The translations under genes and the position numbers were made by a program. Shown piece by piece: positions 7,839 through 16,699 of a stretch of 47,357 nucleotides of DNA. Origin of the DNA: Sporichthyaceae bacterium (GTDB lineage: Bacteria; Actinomycetota; Actinomycetes; Sporichthyales; Sporichthyaceae); NCBI GenBank assembly GCA_036493475.1, contig DASXPS010000181.1, forward strand, positions 1 through 47,357, in the 5' to 3' direction. The number at the start of each line of letters is the position of its first letter. Position 1 is the first letter of the stretch. The notes under the pieces are model-generated. The model made no database searches. It saw nothing but the letters and a program-made list of their open reading frames with translations, and was not told the origin of the DNA.

Positions 7839-7874
7839 GTGTGCGGCTATCCCACGCCAGTGATAGCCCCACAC
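7839..7874. repeat. Dispersed inverted repeat, copy A
   Basis: Arms 7839-7851 and 7862-7874 pair over 13 positions with a single C/C mismatch and a 10-nt loop; the core is GGCTATC/GATAGCC. A second copy lies at 28324-28365 with the same core, the same C/C mismatch position and similar sequence after the right arm. Copy A lies between pmt and rsmI, its right flank running into the rsmI ribosome-binding site. Confidence 0.7.
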
Positions 7875-7896
7875 GCCAGGAGCGGAGGTGTCGCGC

Positions 7897-8766
7897 GTGG
7901 AAGATGGGGGCGTGGAGTCGCAATCGGCGGGAGTTCTGGTGCTGGCCGGGACGCCGATCGGCGACCCGGCCGATGCGACCCCGCGGTTGCGTGCCGAACT
8001 GGAGACCGCCGATGTCATCGCCGCCGAGGACACCCGGCGGTTGCGTCGCCTGGCGGCGGCGTTGGACGTGAGGCTGAGCGGGCGCATCGTGTCGTATTTC
8101 GAGGCCAATGAGGTCGGGCGCACCGCGGGTCTGCTCGAGGAGTTGCGCGGCGGCGCGCGCGTGCTGCTGGTCACCGACGCGGGGATGCCGTCGGTGGCCG
8201 ACCCCGGCTATCGGCTCGTCGCCGCCGCGGTGCAGGCCGGGATAGCTGTCACGGTGGTGCCGGGGCCGTCCGCGGTGCTCGCCGCGCTGGCCGTGTCGGG
8301 GCTGCCGGTGGACCGCTTCTGCTTCGAAGGGTTCCTGCCGCGCCAAGCCGGGCCGCGGCGCAGTCGGTTGGCGGCGCTGGCCGACGAGCCACGGACGCTG
8401 GTCTTCTTCGAGGCCCCGCACCGGCTGGCGGCCTCGCTCGGCGCGATGGCTTCCGCGTTCGGGGCGGACCGGTCGGCGGCGGTCTGCCGGGAGCTGACCA
8501 AGACATATGAAGAGGTGCGCCGCGGCGAACTGGGGGAGCTCGCGCGGTGGGCGGCGAACGGGGTGCGCGGGGAGATCACCGTTGTCGTGGCCGGCGCGCC
8601 CGAGACGACGGTGGACCCACAGACCGTCGACCTCGCCGGCCTGGTGGCCGCGCGGCAGGCCGCGGGCGCGGACCGGAAATCAGCGATCGCAGCGGTCGCC
8701 GTGGCCACCGGCCTGCCCAAGCGCACCGTCTACGAAGCCGTGGTGGCGGCCAAGGGCCGCCGGTAA
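7897..8766 (+). CDS. rsmI: 16S rRNA (cytidine(1402)-2'-O)-methyltransferase
   Basis: RsmI uses S-adenosylmethionine to 2'-O-methylate C1402 in the decoding centre of 16S rRNA. The protein (about 289 residues) opens with VLVLAGTPIGDPADAT, the family's variant of the VATPIGN motif, followed by AEDTRRLRRL, LVTDAGMPSVADPGY and VVPGPSAVLAAL. These are the conserved elements of the tetrapyrrole-methylase fold. GTG at 7897 is preferred because AGGAGCGGAGG ends about 8 nt before it; GTG at 7888 would sit on the ribosome site itself. It is divergent from pmt and followed by metG. Confidence 0.93.
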   Translation: MEDGGVESQSAGVLVLAGTPIGDPADATPRLRAELETADVIAAEDTRRLRRLAAALDVRLSGRIVSYFEANEVGRTAGLLEELRGGARVLLVTDAGMPSVADPGYRLVAAAVQAGIAVTVVPGPSAVLAALAVSGLPVDRFCFEGFLPRQAGPRRSRLAALADEPRTLVFFEAPHRLAASLGAMASAFGADRSAAVCRELTKTYEEVRRGELGELARWAANGVRGEITVVVAGAPETTVDPQTVDLAGLVAARQAAGADRKSAIAAVAVATGLPKRTVYEAVVAAKGRR

Positions 8767-8795
8767 TGGCGCAGAGGTCGTCACACGCGTCCGCC

Positions 8796-8801
8796 TAGGA
8801 T
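8796..8801 (+). promoter_or_regulatory. Putative -10 element of metG
   Basis: TAGGAT ends 7 nt before the metG ATG and no ribosome-binding site lies between, suggesting that metG mRNA starts at or next to its start codon (leaderless). No good -35 is seen. Confidence 0.4.
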
Positions 8802-8808
8802 CACCGGC

Positions 8809-10605
8809 ATGCCCTCCACGCCCCGGCACATCCTCACGGCCGTCGCCTGGCCCTATGCCAGCGGACCACGCCACATCGGCCACGTGGCCGGTTTCGGTGT
8901 CCCGTCCGACGTGTTCAGCCGCTACCAGCGGATGGCCGGGAACAACGTGCTGATGGTCTCCGGCACCGACGAGCACGGCACGCCGATCCAGGTGGCAGCC
9001 GACAAGGAGGGGGTCACCCCGCGGGAACTTGTCGACCGCTACAACCTGGTCATCGCCGAGGATCTGCGCGGCCTGGGCCTGTCCTACGACCTGTTCACCC
9101 GCACCTCGACGGTGAACCACTACGCGGTGGTGCAGGAAATTTTCCTGGGCCTGCACCGCAATGGCTACATCGTGCCGAAGACCACGATGGGCGCGATCTC
9201 GCCGTCCACCGGTCGCACGCTGCCCGACCGCTACATCGAGGGCACCTGCCCGATCTGCGGGTACGACGGCGCTCGCGGCGATCAGTGCGATAACTGCGGC
9301 AACCAGCTGGACCCGGTCGACCTGATCAACCCGGTGTCCCGGATCAACGGCGAGACGCCGCTGTTCGTCGAGAGCGAGCACTTCTTCCTGGACCTGCCCG
9401 CGTTCACCGAGGCGCTCGGCGCTTGGCTGCAGTCCAAGGGTGGGGACTGGCGGCCCAACGTCATCAAGTTCTCGCTGAACTTCGTCGAGGACCTGCGCCC
9501 GCGGGCCATCACCCGCGACCTGGACTGGGGCGTCCCGGTGCCACTGGACGGCTGGCGCGACCGCTCCGACAAGCGGCTCTACGTCTGGTTCGACGCCGTC
9601 ATTGGCTACCTGTCGGCGTCCATCGAGTGGGCCCGTCGTACCGGTGACCCCGAGGCCTGGCGGGCGTGGTGGCAGAACCCCGACGCCGAGGCCTACTACT
9701 TCATGGGCAAGGACAACGTCGTCTTCCACACCGTGATCTGGCCCGCGCTGCTGCTGGGCTATGGCGGTCACGGCGCCAGGGGCGGCACGCCCGGCGAGCT
9801 GGGCGACCTCAGCCTGCCCGACGAGGTGGTCTCGAGTGAGTTCCTGACCATGGAGGGCAAGAAGTTCTCCTCCTCGCGCTCGGTGGTGATCCTGGTCAAG
9901 GATTTCCTGGCCCGCTACCACGCCGACGCGTTGCGCTACTACCTCGCGGTGGCCGGCCCGGAGAACGCGGACACCGATTTCACCTGGTCGGAATTCTTGC
10001 GGCGCAACAACGACGAGCTGGTGGCCGGCTGGGGCAACCTGGTCAACCGCACCGTTTCGATGGCGGCGAAGAACTTCGGCGAGGTTCCGGCAGCCGACGA
10101 ACTTCTGGATATTGACCGCGAAGTGCTCGCAATTGCGAGGGCCTCATTCGAAACGGTGGGTGCTTCGCTGAACCGGTCGCGACAAAAGGCGGCCATCACC
10201 GAGGCCATGTCCGTGGTCGCCGCGGCCAACAAGTACCTGTCGGACACGGCGCCGTGGAAGCTCAAGGAAGACCCGGCCCGGCAGGCCACCGTGCTGCACA
10301 CCGCGCTGCAGCTCATCGATGATTGCAAGGCGCTGCTCACCCCGTTCCTGCCGCACTCCGCGCAGCGGGTGCATGAGCTGCTCGGCAATTCCGACGTGTG
10401 GTCCGGGCAGCCGGAGCGGGTCGAGGTCACCCAGGAGGGCGGCGAGCCCTACTCGGTGCTGCGCGGCGACTACCGCACCGCGGCGGTGTGGGGTTCGCGG
10501 GAGATCACCGCGGGCACGCCCTTGGCAGCGCCCACCCCGATCTTCGCGAAGCTGGAGGATTCCATCGTGGCCGAGGAATTGGCCCGCCTGGAGGGCGGCG
10601 GGTGA
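8809..10605 (+). CDS. metG: Methionyl-tRNA synthetase
   Basis: A 598-residue class I synthetase that charges tRNA-Met for initiation and elongation. The HIGH signature is at residues 22-25 ([10 protein letters not shown]). Next comes a zinc knuckle, [17 protein letters not shown], then the KMSKS-equivalent loop GKKFSSSRS near residue 352, and the C-terminal helical anticodon-binding domain ([14 protein letters not shown] ... TAPWKL). The KFSSS form of the loop is usual in actinobacterial MetG. Length fits the family without the extra C-terminal dimerisation domain. The stop overlaps the tatD start by 4 nt, so metG and tatD are probably translationally coupled. Confidence 0.97.
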   Translation: MPSTPRHILTAVAWPYASGPRHIGHVAGFGVPSDVFSRYQRMAGNNVLMVSGTDEHGTPIQVAADKEGVTPRELVDRYNLVIAEDLRGLGLSYDLFTRTSTVNHYAVVQEIFLGLHRNGYIVPKTTMGAISPSTGRTLPDRYIEGTCPICGYDGARGDQCDNCGNQLDPVDLINPVSRINGETPLFVESEHFFLDLPAFTEALGAWLQSKGGDWRPNVIKFSLNFVEDLRPRAITRDLDWGVPVPLDGWRDRSDKRLYVWFDAVIGYLSASIEWARRTGDPEAWRAWWQNPDAEAYYFMGKDNVVFHTVIWPALLLGYGGHGARGGTPGELGDLSLPDEVVSSEFLTMEGKKFSSSRSVVILVKDFLARYHADALRYYLAVAGPENADTDFTWSEFLRRNNDELVAGWGNLVNRTVSMAAKNFGEVPAADELLDIDREVLAIARASFETVGASLNRSRQKAAITEAMSVVAAANKYLSDTAPWKLKEDPARQATVLHTALQLIDDCKALLTPFLPHSAQRVHELLGNSDVWSGQPERVEVTQEGGEPYSVLRGDYRTAAVWGSREITAGTPLAAPTPIFAKLEDSIVAEELARLEGGG

Positions 10606-11441
10606 GCCCGGTCCGCGGGGAGTCCACGCCGGCCGAGTTGCCACCCGCACCGGAGCCACTGCGCGTTCCGGTGCCGGATTCCCACACCCACCTCGATCTG
10701 CAGGAAACCGAGGTGGGCGACGCGGTGGCGGCGGCCGCGGCCGTCGGGGTCAACGTGTTGGTGCAGATCGGCATCGATGTGCCGTCCTCGCAGTGGGCGG
10801 CCCGGGTGGCCGCCGAGCACCACGCGGTCTGGGCCACCGTCGCGCTGCATCCCAACCAGGCCCCGCGGCTGCCCGGTGCGGCGTTGGAGACCGCGCTGGG
10901 CCAGATCGACGCCCTCGCCGCCCTCGACGTGGTGCGCGGCATCGGGGAGACCGGCCTGGATTATTTCCGCACCGGTGAAGACGGCTGGGCCGCTCAGCAG
11001 GAGTCATTCCGACGTCACATCGACATTGCGAAACGCCACCAAAAGACGCTGGTCATCCATGATCGCGATGCCCACGACGACGTATTGCGAATTCTGCGTT
11101 CCGAGGGTCCGCCGGAGCGGGTTGTGTTCCATTGCTTCTCCGGCGATGCGGAGATGGCGAAAGCGTGTACGGAAAGCGGATACGTCATGTCTTTCGCCGG
11201 AAATGTCACATTTCGGAACAATCAGTACTTGCGTGACGCGCTGGCCCTCGCCCCGGTCGACCAGATTCTGGTGGAGACCGACGCGCCGTTCCTGGCCCCG
11301 CTGCCGCATCGTGGGCGCCCCAACGCGCCGTACCTCATCCCGTTGACGCTACGCGCAATGGCGCAGGTCAAAGGCATGGACGAGGAAAATCTCGGCACCG
11401 CTGTGGCCGCCACGGCGGCCCGGATGTTCGGTCCGTTCTGA
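10602..11441 (+). CDS. tatD: TatD-family metal-dependent hydrolase/DNase
   Basis: A 279-residue TIM-barrel amidohydrolase-type protein. TatD enzymes are metal-dependent 3'-5' exonucleases linked to DNA repair and RNA quality control. The metal-binding motif PDSHTHLDL is near residue 25, followed by [32 protein letters not shown] and [10 protein letters not shown], which give the remaining His, Glu and Asp ligands in the standard order. GTG 10602 overlaps the metG stop by 4 nt. The N-terminal 20 residues are an unconserved Pro-rich extension. A perfect hairpin follows the stop. The same metG-tatD-rpfB order occurs in mycobacteria. Confidence 0.95.
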   Translation: MSPVRGESTPAELPPAPEPLRVPVPDSHTHLDLQETEVGDAVAAAAAVGVNVLVQIGIDVPSSQWAARVAAEHHAVWATVALHPNQAPRLPGAALETALGQIDALAALDVVRGIGETGLDYFRTGEDGWAAQQESFRRHIDIAKRHQKTLVIHDRDAHDDVLRILRSEGPPERVVFHCFSGDAEMAKACTESGYVMSFAGNVTFRNNQYLRDALALAPVDQILVETDAPFLAPLPHRGRPNAPYLIPLTLRAMAQVKGMDEENLGTAVAATAARMFGPF

Positions 11442-11442
11442 G

Positions 11443-11468
11443 GCGACACGCCCGGCTCGGCGTGTCGC
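11443..11468 (+). terminator. Terminator hairpin after tatD
   Basis: GCGACACGCC (11443-11452) and GGCGTGTCGC (11459-11468) form a perfect 10-bp stem with a 6-nt loop, 2 nt after the tatD stop. No U-tract follows. Confidence 0.72.
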
Positions 11469-11845
11469 GCAGCGCGTGTCTACCACCCTGGGTGACATGT
11501 CTCTCACGGAGTGCAAAGGCGAGAGCGATTCGTCCCAATTTGAACGGTGTGTCGCCCTCGGCAAGCCCGAGCAAAGCTCTGTTCGTTCGCCGGTGGACGC
11601 AACTGTTGCGCCGTTTACAGTCCAGCGGTGCCCGAGAGACGGGCGTGGCAGGAATTTCTAGATTGGTGACGTTGATCACTTTCGTTTATTGATCAAGCGT
11701 GTTTGCCCATCTATGCGATTTCTGGTTAGTGTCCACGATCATCAGCCGGGGTCGGCCCCACCGCCCGGAAGCGCCCTGACGCCGCCGCCTCAGGAACCGC
11801 CGCTTCCGAGCCGCCGTGCCCGGGGGGATCGAGGGCTGGAGTCCT
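11469..11845 (+). promoter_or_regulatory. rpfB upstream region with paired TTGATCA sites
   Basis: This 377-bp stretch has no convincing gene. TTGATCA occurs at 11672-11678 and 11689-11695, 17 bp apart, each containing the palindrome TGATCA. The second TTGATC can serve as -35 with TATGCG (11712-11717) as -10 after a 17-bp spacer, giving a leader of about 120 nt. A palindrome CGCAAC-T-GTTGCG lies at 11598-11610. Many actinobacterial rpf genes carry a c-di-AMP (ydaO-type) riboswitch; I could not find its conserved core here. Confidence 0.45.
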
Positions 11846-12958
11846 GTGCCGACGAACAAACCATCAGCTGCTACGCGCTGGGCGGTCCACGCCCTCGTGT
11901 TGGCGGCCATGGTTGCGGGCGTTTCCGCATTCGTGAGCTTTGACAAGACCGTCCAACTGACGGTGGACGGCAAGACCAACAAGGTGCACACCTTCGCCTC
12001 CAGTGTGCAGGGTGTGCTGGCCCGCCAGGGCATCGCCATCGGCCCGCACGACTCGGTGGTGCCCGACCCGGGCGCCCATGTCGGCGAGGGGCAGCGCATC
12101 GCGGTCCGCTTCGGTCGACCCCTCGACCTCGACGTCGACGGGCAGGACCGCAAGGTCTGGGTGACCGCCACCAACGTCAACGAGGCACTCGATCAGCTCG
12201 GGCTGCGCGACGAGAACCTGTACGTCTCGGCCTCGCGCTCCGAGCCGATCGGCCGCAAGGGCCTGGCGCTGCGCGTGCTCACCCCGCGCGACGTCACGGT
12301 GATCGCCGACGGGCGCACGCGTCACCTGCAGACCGCCGCGGGCACGATCCGCGAACTGCTGCTGGCGACTGGCATCACGCTGGACCCGCAGGACCAGGTG
12401 AACCCGCAGCTCGAGGCGACTCCGATGGACGGCGCGATCATCCGCGTGGTCCGCATCGACACCAAGCTGATGACCGTGAAGGTCGACATCCCCTTCCAGG
12501 TCAAGAAGATCCCGGACAAGACGATGTTCCCCTGGGAGCGGAAGGTCATCACCAAGGGTGTGCCGGGCCTGAAGGAAGTGACCCTCAACCTGGTGCGCCG
12601 CGACGGCAAGCCGGCCGGCAAGAACACCCTGGCGAGCCGAGTGCTGCGCCAGCCGGTCACCGAGATCGTGCGGGTGGGCACCAAGGCCGGCAAGTACGCC
12701 GTGGTGGCCGGTACCGGCCGACTGAACTGGGCCGCACTGGCGATGTGTGAGTCGCACGGCGACCCGCGTGCGGTCAGCCCAGCGGGCCCGTACTACGGCA
12801 TGTACCAATTCAGTGCCTCCACCTGGCACTCGGTCGGCGGCCACGGCAAGCCCACCGAGGCCGGCGCGGAGGAGCAGACCTACCGAGCGCAGCTGCTCTA
12901 CAAACGCGACGGCGCTCATCAGTGGCCCGTCTGCGGGCGTCACCTGTACGACAAATAG
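11846..12958 (+). CDS. rpfB: Resuscitation-promoting factor (RpfB type)
   Basis: A secreted, membrane-anchored peptidoglycan-cleaving growth factor of about 370 residues. Domains in order: short cytosolic tail, signal/anchor helix (WAVHALVLAAMVAGVSAFV), three DUF348 repeats (starting near KTVQLTVDG, RPLDLDVDG and RDVTVIADG), a G5 domain (VKVDIPFQVKKI ... EIVRVGTK), and a C-terminal lysozyme-like Rpf domain. That last domain carries ALAMCESHGDP, whose Glu is the catalytic acid, then YYGMYQFSASTWHSVGG and a second Cys in WPVCGR. GTG 11846 was chosen because CTGGAG lies just upstream; GTG 11816 is an alternative. The rsmA gene follows after 9 bp, so they probably share a transcript. Confidence 0.95.
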   Translation: MPTNKPSAATRWAVHALVLAAMVAGVSAFVSFDKTVQLTVDGKTNKVHTFASSVQGVLARQGIAIGPHDSVVPDPGAHVGEGQRIAVRFGRPLDLDVDGQDRKVWVTATNVNEALDQLGLRDENLYVSASRSEPIGRKGLALRVLTPRDVTVIADGRTRHLQTAAGTIRELLLATGITLDPQDQVNPQLEATPMDGAIIRVVRIDTKLMTVKVDIPFQVKKIPDKTMFPWERKVITKGVPGLKEVTLNLVRRDGKPAGKNTLASRVLRQPVTEIVRVGTKAGKYAVVAGTGRLNWAALAMCESHGDPRAVSPAGPYYGMYQFSASTWHSVGGHGKPTEAGAEEQTYRAQLLYKRDGAHQWPVCGRHLYDK

Positions 12959-12967
12959 CCTCGCCGG

Positions 12968-13813
12968 GTGGCGGACCTGCTGAGTCCGGCCGACGTGCGT
13001 CGGCTGGCCGACGAGTTGGGTGTGCGCCCGACCAAGACGCTGGGTCAGAACTTCGTCATCGACCCGAACACGGTGCGCCGCATCGTGCGGGTGGCCGGCG
13101 TCGGCCCGGCGGACACCGTGCTGGAGATCGGGCCGGGGCTGGGGTCATTGACCCTGGCCCTGTTGCCCGTGGTGGGCGCGGTCCGCGCGGTGGAGATCGA
13201 CCCGGTGCTGGCCGCCGCGTTGCCCGGCACGGTCGCCGCGCACGCGCCCGAGCTGGCCGCCCGGTTGCACGTGCATGCCGCCGATGCATTGCGGCTGCGC
13301 GTCGAGGACCTACCGGCCGCGCCGACGGCACTGGTCGCGAATCTGCCCTACAACGTCGCGGTACCGGTGTTGTTGCATGCGTTGGAGATCTTCCCGTCGC
13401 TGCACACCGCGCTGGTCATGGTGCAGGCCGAGGTGGCCGAACGGTTGGCGGCGGCGCCCGGCAGTCGGATCTACGGGGTGCCCTCGGTCAAGGCCCGCTG
13501 GTACGGCGAGGTGAGCCGGGCGGGTGCGGTCGGCCGGGCGGTGTTCTGGCCGGTACCCCGGGTCGATTCCGGGCTGGTGCTGCTGCGCCGCCGACCCGCC
13601 CCGGACGCGGACCGGGCGGCGGTGTTCGCGGTGATCGACGCGGCGTTCGCGCAACGGCGCAAGACATTGCGGGCGGCGCTGGCCGGTTGGGCCGGCTCGG
13701 CGAGCGCCGCGGAGGAACGCTTGCGCGCGGCGGGGGTTGATCCCGCGGCCCGGGGGGAGTCGCTGGACATCGACGACTTCGTGCGGATCGCGGCCTGGGC
13801 GCCCCCTTCATAA
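12968..13813 (+). CDS. rsmA: 16S rRNA (adenine(1518)/(1519)-N6)-dimethyltransferase
   Basis: RsmA (KsgA) dimethylates the two adjacent adenosines in helix 45 of 16S rRNA late in small-subunit assembly. The 281-residue protein shows [10 protein letters not shown] at the N terminus, the SAM-binding loop [10 protein letters not shown], the acidic AVEIDP, and the catalytic NLPYNVAVP motif of N6-adenine dimethyltransferases. The C-terminal part, with [15 protein letters not shown], matches the family. It starts with GTG 12968. It lies between rpfB and ispE, as in mycobacteria and streptomycetes, with a 100-bp gap before ispE that holds a repeat. Confidence 0.96.
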   Translation: MADLLSPADVRRLADELGVRPTKTLGQNFVIDPNTVRRIVRVAGVGPADTVLEIGPGLGSLTLALLPVVGAVRAVEIDPVLAAALPGTVAAHAPELAARLHVHAADALRLRVEDLPAAPTALVANLPYNVAVPVLLHALEIFPSLHTALVMVQAEVAERLAAAPGSRIYGVPSVKARWYGEVSRAGAVGRAVFWPVPRVDSGLVLLRRRPAPDADRAAVFAVIDAAFAQRRKTLRAALAGWAGSASAAEERLRAAGVDPAARGESLDIDDFVRIAAWAPPS

Positions 13814-13889
13814 CGCATGACATCCGCAGAATGGCCCGGTCAGGCGTCCAGCCGCACGACAAGGCCACGTTGCGCATGTCATGCGCAGG
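13814..13889. repeat. Inverted pair of CGCATGACATnCGCA sites
   Basis: CGCATGACATCCGCA (13814-13828) and TGCGCATGTCATGCG (13871-13885) are inverted copies matching at 14 of 15 positions, separated by 42 bp. The right copy is itself a near-palindrome (TGCGCAT-gtc-ATGCGCA). Its 18-bp core GCGCATGTCATGCGCAGG recurs exactly at 19711-19728. The pair starts right after the rsmA stop, so it may also act as a terminator. Confidence 0.7.
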
Positions 13890-13899
13890 CCGGGTGCCC

Positions 13900-13907
13900 T
13901 ATAACCT
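13900..13907 (+). promoter_or_regulatory. Putative -10 element of ispE
   Basis: TATAACCT ends 6 nt before GTG 13914 with no ribosome site between, consistent with a leaderless ispE mRNA and supporting that start codon. Confidence 0.42.
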
Positions 13908-13913
13908 GCCGCG

Positions 13914-14837
13914 GTGACTGGCATGGCGGGGGTGACCGTACGCGTCCCAGCGAAGGTCAACCTGCAGCTGTCCGTGGGCTTGCGGCGCCCCGACGGCTAC
14001 CACGATCTGGCGAACGTGTTCCAGGCGATCTCCTTGCATGACGAGGTGACGGCCTGCCCCGCGGACGACCTCAGCGTGGCCATCGAGGGCGCGGCCAGCG
14101 CGACCGACGTCTCCGGGGTGCCCACCGACGACGGGAACCTCGCGGTGCGCGCCGCGGTCGCCCTGGCCGCGAAGGTGGGTGTCGAGCCCAGGGTGGCGCT
14201 GCGCATCCGCAAGGCGATCCCGGTGGCGGGTGGCATGGCCGGGGGCAGTGCCGATGCCGCGGCGGCGCTGCTGGCCTGCGACGCGTTGTGGGGCACCGCG
14301 TTGTCCCGTGCCGAGCTCGACGACCTCGCGGCCGGGTTGGGCGCGGACGTGCCGTTCGCGCTGCTCGGCAACACCGCGCTGGGCGTGGCACGGGGCGATC
14401 GACTGTCCGAGGTGCTGGGGCGCGGGGTGTTCCACTGGGTGCTCGCGGTGGACCCGGAAGGGTTGTCCACGGCCGCGGTCTACGCCGAGTGCGACCGGCT
14501 GCGGGCCGGTGCCGCGGTGCCCGACCCGGTCGCCGACCCGGCCCTGATGAGCGCGTTGCGGGCCGGGGACGCCGTGGCGCTGGGCCAGGCGTTGTCCAAC
14601 GACCTGCAGCCCGCGGCGCTGTCGCTGCGCCCCGGGCTGGCCCGCACCCTGCAGGCCGGGCAGGAGTTGGGCGTACTCGGCGCGGTGGTCTCCGGCAGCG
14701 GCCCCACCTGCGCGTTCCTGGTTGCCGATGCGGAAGCCGCGTTGGACGTGGCGGTCGCGCTGAGCGCGCTGGGCGTGTGCCGCGACGTGCGGCGGGCCAC
14801 CGGTCCGGTGCCGGGTGCGCGGGTGATCAGCGACTGA
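13914..14837 (+). CDS. ispE: 4-diphosphocytidyl-2-C-methyl-D-erythritol kinase
   Basis: IspE phosphorylates the 2-hydroxyl of CDP-methylerythritol in the non-mevalonate isoprenoid pathway. The product feeds polyprenyl carriers, such as those used by Pmt and cell-wall enzymes. The 307-residue GHMP kinase has VRVPAKVNLQLSVG at the N terminus, the catalytic region RPDGYHDL, the ATP loop PVAGGMAGGSADAAAALL, and the third motif AVVSGSGPTCAFLV near the C terminus. The GTG at 13914 fits the upstream -10; ATG 13923 is the alternative. The stop overlaps the start of the ABC-F gene (TGATG), so the two are coupled. Confidence 0.96.
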   Translation: MTGMAGVTVRVPAKVNLQLSVGLRRPDGYHDLANVFQAISLHDEVTACPADDLSVAIEGAASATDVSGVPTDDGNLAVRAAVALAAKVGVEPRVALRIRKAIPVAGGMAGGSADAAAALLACDALWGTALSRAELDDLAAGLGADVPFALLGNTALGVARGDRLSEVLGRGVFHWVLAVDPEGLSTAAVYAECDRLRAGAAVPDPVADPALMSALRAGDAVALGQALSNDLQPAALSLRPGLARTLQAGQELGVLGAVVSGSGPTCAFLVADAEAALDVAVALSALGVCRDVRRATGPVPGARVISD

Positions 14838-16612
14838 TGTCCAACCTGGTCAACCTGGAGTCGGTCACCAAGGCCTACGGACTGACCGTGCTGCTCGACG
14901 CGGTGTCGCTGGGGCTGGCGGTCGGTGAGCGGATCGGTGTGGTCGGTCGCAACGGTGCGGGCAAGTCCACGCTGCTGCGGGTGGTCGCGCGCGGCGAGGA
15001 AGCCGACGCGGGACGCGTCACCCATGTCGGCGGCCTGCGGGTGGCCATGCTGTCCCAGACCGACGAACTGGACCCGACGTGGACGATCCGGCAGGCGGTG
15101 CTCGGCGATCGCGCCGAACATGACTGGGCGTCGGAGGTGAAGATCCGCGACGTACTCACCGGACTGTTCGGCGGACTCGAGGCGACCGGCTTCCCCGCGG
15201 GCCTGGACACCGCGATCGGACCGCTGTCCGGTGGCGAACGCCGACGGGTGGGGCTGGCCCGCGAGCTGATCGCCGATCCCGATCTGTTGATCCTCGACGA
15301 GCCCACCAACCACCTGGATGTGGAGGGCATTGACTGGCTGGCCGGCCATCTGGCGGCGCGGGCCGGTGCCCTGTTGGTGGTCACCCACGATCGGTGGTTC
15401 CTGGACGCGGTGTGCACCCGCACCTGGGAGGTCGCCGACGGCGCGGTGCACGCCTACGAGGGCGGCTACGCGGCCTACGTGCTGGCCAAGGCCGAGCGGG
15501 CCAGGATTGCCGCGGCCACCGAGACCCGCCGGCAGAACCTGATGCGCAAGGAGTTGGCCTGGCTGCGCCGCGGCCCGCCCGCGCGCACCAGCAAACCGCG
15601 CTTCCGCATCGACGCCGCCAACGCGTTGATCGCCGACGAACCGCCGGCGCGCAACAGCGTGGAGTTGGCCCGATTCGCCGCCGCCCGGCTCGGCCGCACC
15701 GTCTACGAACTCGAACAGGTCACCCTGCAGATGGGGGAGAAGACCCTGCTGAAGCGGGTCGACTGGGCGCTGGGTCCGGGTGACCGGGTCGGCTTGGTCG
15801 GGGTGAACGGCAGCGGCAAGACCTCGCTGTTGCGGCTGCTCACCGACGAGCTCGCCCCCGGCGCCGGCAAGGTGGTGCGCGGGCTGACCGTACGCCTGGC
15901 CTACCTGTCGCAGAACGTCGTTGAACTCGACCCGACCGACCGCGCGCTGGCGTCGGTGGAGCGGGTCGCAGGCACAGTGACGCTGGGTAAGAAGGACGTC
16001 TCCGCGTCGGACCTGATGGAGCGATTCGGCTTCGTCGGTGACCGGCAGTGGGCGCACATCGGCGACCTGTCCGGCGGGGAGCGGCGCCGGTTGGCCCTGC
16101 TGCGGCTGCTGATGACCGGACCGAATGTGCTGTTGCTCGACGAGCCCACCAACGACCTGGACATCGAGACGCTCACCCAGTTGGAGGACCTGCTCGATGC
16201 TTGGCCCGGCTCGCTGATCGTGGTCAGCCACGACCGGTACTTCCTGGAGCGCACCACCGACACTGTGGTCGCGTTGCTCGGCGACGGCCGCATCCGCATG
16301 CTGCCCGGCGGGGTGGACGAATATCTGACGCGTCGTCACGACGTGGCTGCGGCGCAAGCCCCGGCGCCGGCGCCCAAGGCGGTGCGGGCGTCGGTGTCCG
16401 GCGACGCCCGGGCGGCGCGCAAGGAACTGGTACGCATCGAACGGCGGCTGGACAAGATCACGTCGCTGGAGACCGACCTGCACGCTGAGCTCGCCGAGCA
16501 TGCCTCCGACCACGTCAAGGTGGCCGCGTTGGACGCCGACCTGCGCGCCCTGCTGGACGAACGGACCGCACTGGAGGAGGAGTGGCTCACCCTCGCCGAG
16601 GCCGCCGAGTAA
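14837..16612 (+). CDS. ABC-F family ATPase (Uup type)
   Basis: A 591-residue soluble protein with two ABC ATPase domains and no membrane segments. ABC-F proteins bind the ribosome or, in the Uup branch, affect DNA-repair and ribosome intermediates. Domain 1 has Walker A GRNGAGKST, LSGGERRRVGLAR and DEPTNHLD. A linker with a basic helical pair (ELAWLRRGPPARTSKPRF) follows, then domain 2 with GVNGSGKTS, LSGGERRRLALLR and DEPTNDLD. A charged C-terminal coiled coil of about 70 residues (ARKELVRIERRLDKI ...) and the linker form are typical of Uup rather than EttA. It overlaps ispE by one base of its ATG and ends facing marR. Confidence 0.92.
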   Translation: MSNLVNLESVTKAYGLTVLLDAVSLGLAVGERIGVVGRNGAGKSTLLRVVARGEEADAGRVTHVGGLRVAMLSQTDELDPTWTIRQAVLGDRAEHDWASEVKIRDVLTGLFGGLEATGFPAGLDTAIGPLSGGERRRVGLARELIADPDLLILDEPTNHLDVEGIDWLAGHLAARAGALLVVTHDRWFLDAVCTRTWEVADGAVHAYEGGYAAYVLAKAERARIAAATETRRQNLMRKELAWLRRGPPARTSKPRFRIDAANALIADEPPARNSVELARFAAARLGRTVYELEQVTLQMGEKTLLKRVDWALGPGDRVGLVGVNGSGKTSLLRLLTDELAPGAGKVVRGLTVRLAYLSQNVVELDPTDRALASVERVAGTVTLGKKDVSASDLMERFGFVGDRQWAHIGDLSGGERRRLALLRLLMTGPNVLLLDEPTNDLDIETLTQLEDLLDAWPGSLIVVSHDRYFLERTTDTVVALLGDGRIRMLPGGVDEYLTRRHDVAAAQAPAPAPKAVRASVSGDARAARKELVRIERRLDKITSLETDLHAELAEHASDHVKVAALDADLRALLDERTALEEEWLTLAEAAE

Positions 16613-16618
16613 CGCCGA

Positions 16619-16694
16619 CACACACATCTTCGGGTCGCTGAGCAACGTATCGCGAGCCCCTGATGGGTTGCTACACGGCCCGAAGTTGGCGTGT
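16619..16694. terminator. Bidirectional hairpin between convergent genes
   Basis: CTTCGGG/CCCGAAG (16628-16634 with 16679-16685) and AGCAAC/GTTGCT (16641-16646 with 16667-16672) stack with symmetric 6-nt internal loops. An outer ACAC/GTGT adds to it. It fills the 87-bp gap between the ABC-F and marR genes and can serve both. Confidence 0.6.
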
Positions 16695-16699
16695 TGCGG

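Noticed and set aside
11469-11845. A ydaO (c-di-AMP) riboswitch ahead of rpfB
   Set aside because: The conserved GA-rich core segments of that family could not be found on the plus strand by eye.
14480-16645. A 721-residue minus-strand open frame opposite ispE and the ABC-F gene
   Set aside because: The composition (Gln/His/Val/Gly) is typical of antisense frames in GC-rich genes; the plus strand holds two well-defined genes.
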